This document shows positions 63,758 to 64,000 of a stretch of 64,000 bases of DNA, piece after piece (positions within the stretch are counted from its first letter, which is position 1; each line of letters opens with the position of its first letter). Both the position numbers and the translations under genes were made by a program. Under the pieces are notes generated by a model. That model had not been told where the DNA came from and made no database searches. It was given only the letters and a program-made list of their open reading frames with translations. The stretch spans positions 19,041,261-19,105,260 of the forward strand of contig NC_003074.8 of NCBI RefSeq assembly GCF_000001735.4. The letters run 5' to 3'. This stretch comes from Arabidopsis thaliana. Its lineage: Eukaryota; Streptophyta; Magnoliopsida; Brassicales; Brassicaceae.

Positions 63758-64000
63758 TCATCCATCAGAGAGAAATGAAGCTGCAGCGTCTTGCTGTTTT
63801 GCACCGACGGAGAAGAACTCAGAGATAACTTCAAGGGGCATTCCCTTTGTCTCTGGTACCTTGAGGTACACAAAAACCCACGCGACAGCACAGACGATTG
63901 CATAAATGCCAAAGACTCCTGCGATGCCAATGGATTTGAGCATGACTGGGAGAGTGTAAGTGACGATTATGTCACAGATCCAGAAAGTGAGGGCACATAT
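63758..64000 (-). CDS. TMT3: Tonoplast monosaccharide transporter, C-terminal exon (TST3/TMT3)
   Basis: Last 80 codons plus stop of a gene that continues past the window. Contains a membrane span (ICALTFWICDIIVTYTLPVM), another (GVFGIYAIVCAVAWVFVYLK), then the sugar-porter signature VPETKGMPLEVISEFF and a short tail ending SFLSDG. The PETKG motif after the last helix of the major facilitator sugar-porter family is diagnostic. TST proteins import sugars into the vacuole in exchange for protons. The isoform is inferred from position after GLR3.6 (At3g51490). Confidence 0.88.
   Translation of the reverse strand: MCALTFWICDIIVTYTLPVMLKSIGIAGVFGIYAIVCAVAWVFVYLKVPETKGMPLEVISEFFSVGAKQQDAAASFLSDG

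Overview
The window is plant nuclear DNA from Arabidopsis thaliana or a very close relative. Almost every gene is split by short GT-AG introns, intergenic DNA is AT-rich, and gene content, order and strand match what I remember of A. thaliana chromosome 3 around At3g51290 to At3g51490. Protein lengths rebuilt from exon phases agree with the lengths I recall (ROP1 197 aa, VPS35C 790, RHD4 597, GLR3.6 903, IQD20 103). These assignments rest on recall and reading the sequence; no database was searched.

Layout. 1-1177: 3' end of a DUF630/DUF632 gene (APSR1-like). 1937-2955: ROP1 GTPase. 3374-8061 (minus): retromer subunit VPS35C. 8593-10185 (minus): mitochondrial- or plastid-type PPR protein. 10999-11271: tiny RING-H2 protein. 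12220-25330 (minus): four A1 aspartyl proteases; the first three are a recent tandem array with promoter and 3' flank duplicated together, the fourth is more diverged. 26404-27215 (minus): a three-exon gene for a 99-residue protein, seen only by joining exons. 28794-30715: PP2C. 32173-32300: MIR171a hairpin. 32776-33166 (minus): IQD20. 34458-36706: S-acyltransferase PAT10. 36826-37659 and 40097-40864 (minus): two single-exon DUF241 genes. 42822-51133: four tandem strictosidine-synthase-like genes (SSL4-7) with identical exon architecture and a shared promoter motif pair. 51747-55882: SAC phosphoinositide phosphatase RHD4, with a U12-type AT-AC intron. 56664-57984 (minus): a second PP2C. 58189-59230: a decayed partial duplicate of the next gene. 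59996-63421: glutamate receptor-like channel GLR3.6. 63758-64000 (minus): 3' end of a tonoplast sugar transporter (TST3/TMT3).

Functionally this is ordinary chromosome-arm euchromatin, not one pathway. Several genes concern membrane traffic and polar or root-hair growth (ROP1, VPS35C, PAT10, RHD4). Others serve signalling (two PP2Cs, GLR3.6, IQD20, miR171a) or secreted and anchored defence-type proteins (aspartyl proteases, SSLs). The two tandem arrays are the dynamic parts; most mobile-element traces sit in or beside the SSL array: a solo LTR nested in an older retroposon-like insert, an ACGGTTA-repeat element, a SINE-like element and a poly(A)-only insertion.

I see no dramatic new system. 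The best candidates for under-described biology are the small gene at 26404-27215, an ungapped microRNA-like hairpin at 11589-11716, GC-AG introns kept at one position across the protease array, and the duplicated promoter signatures.
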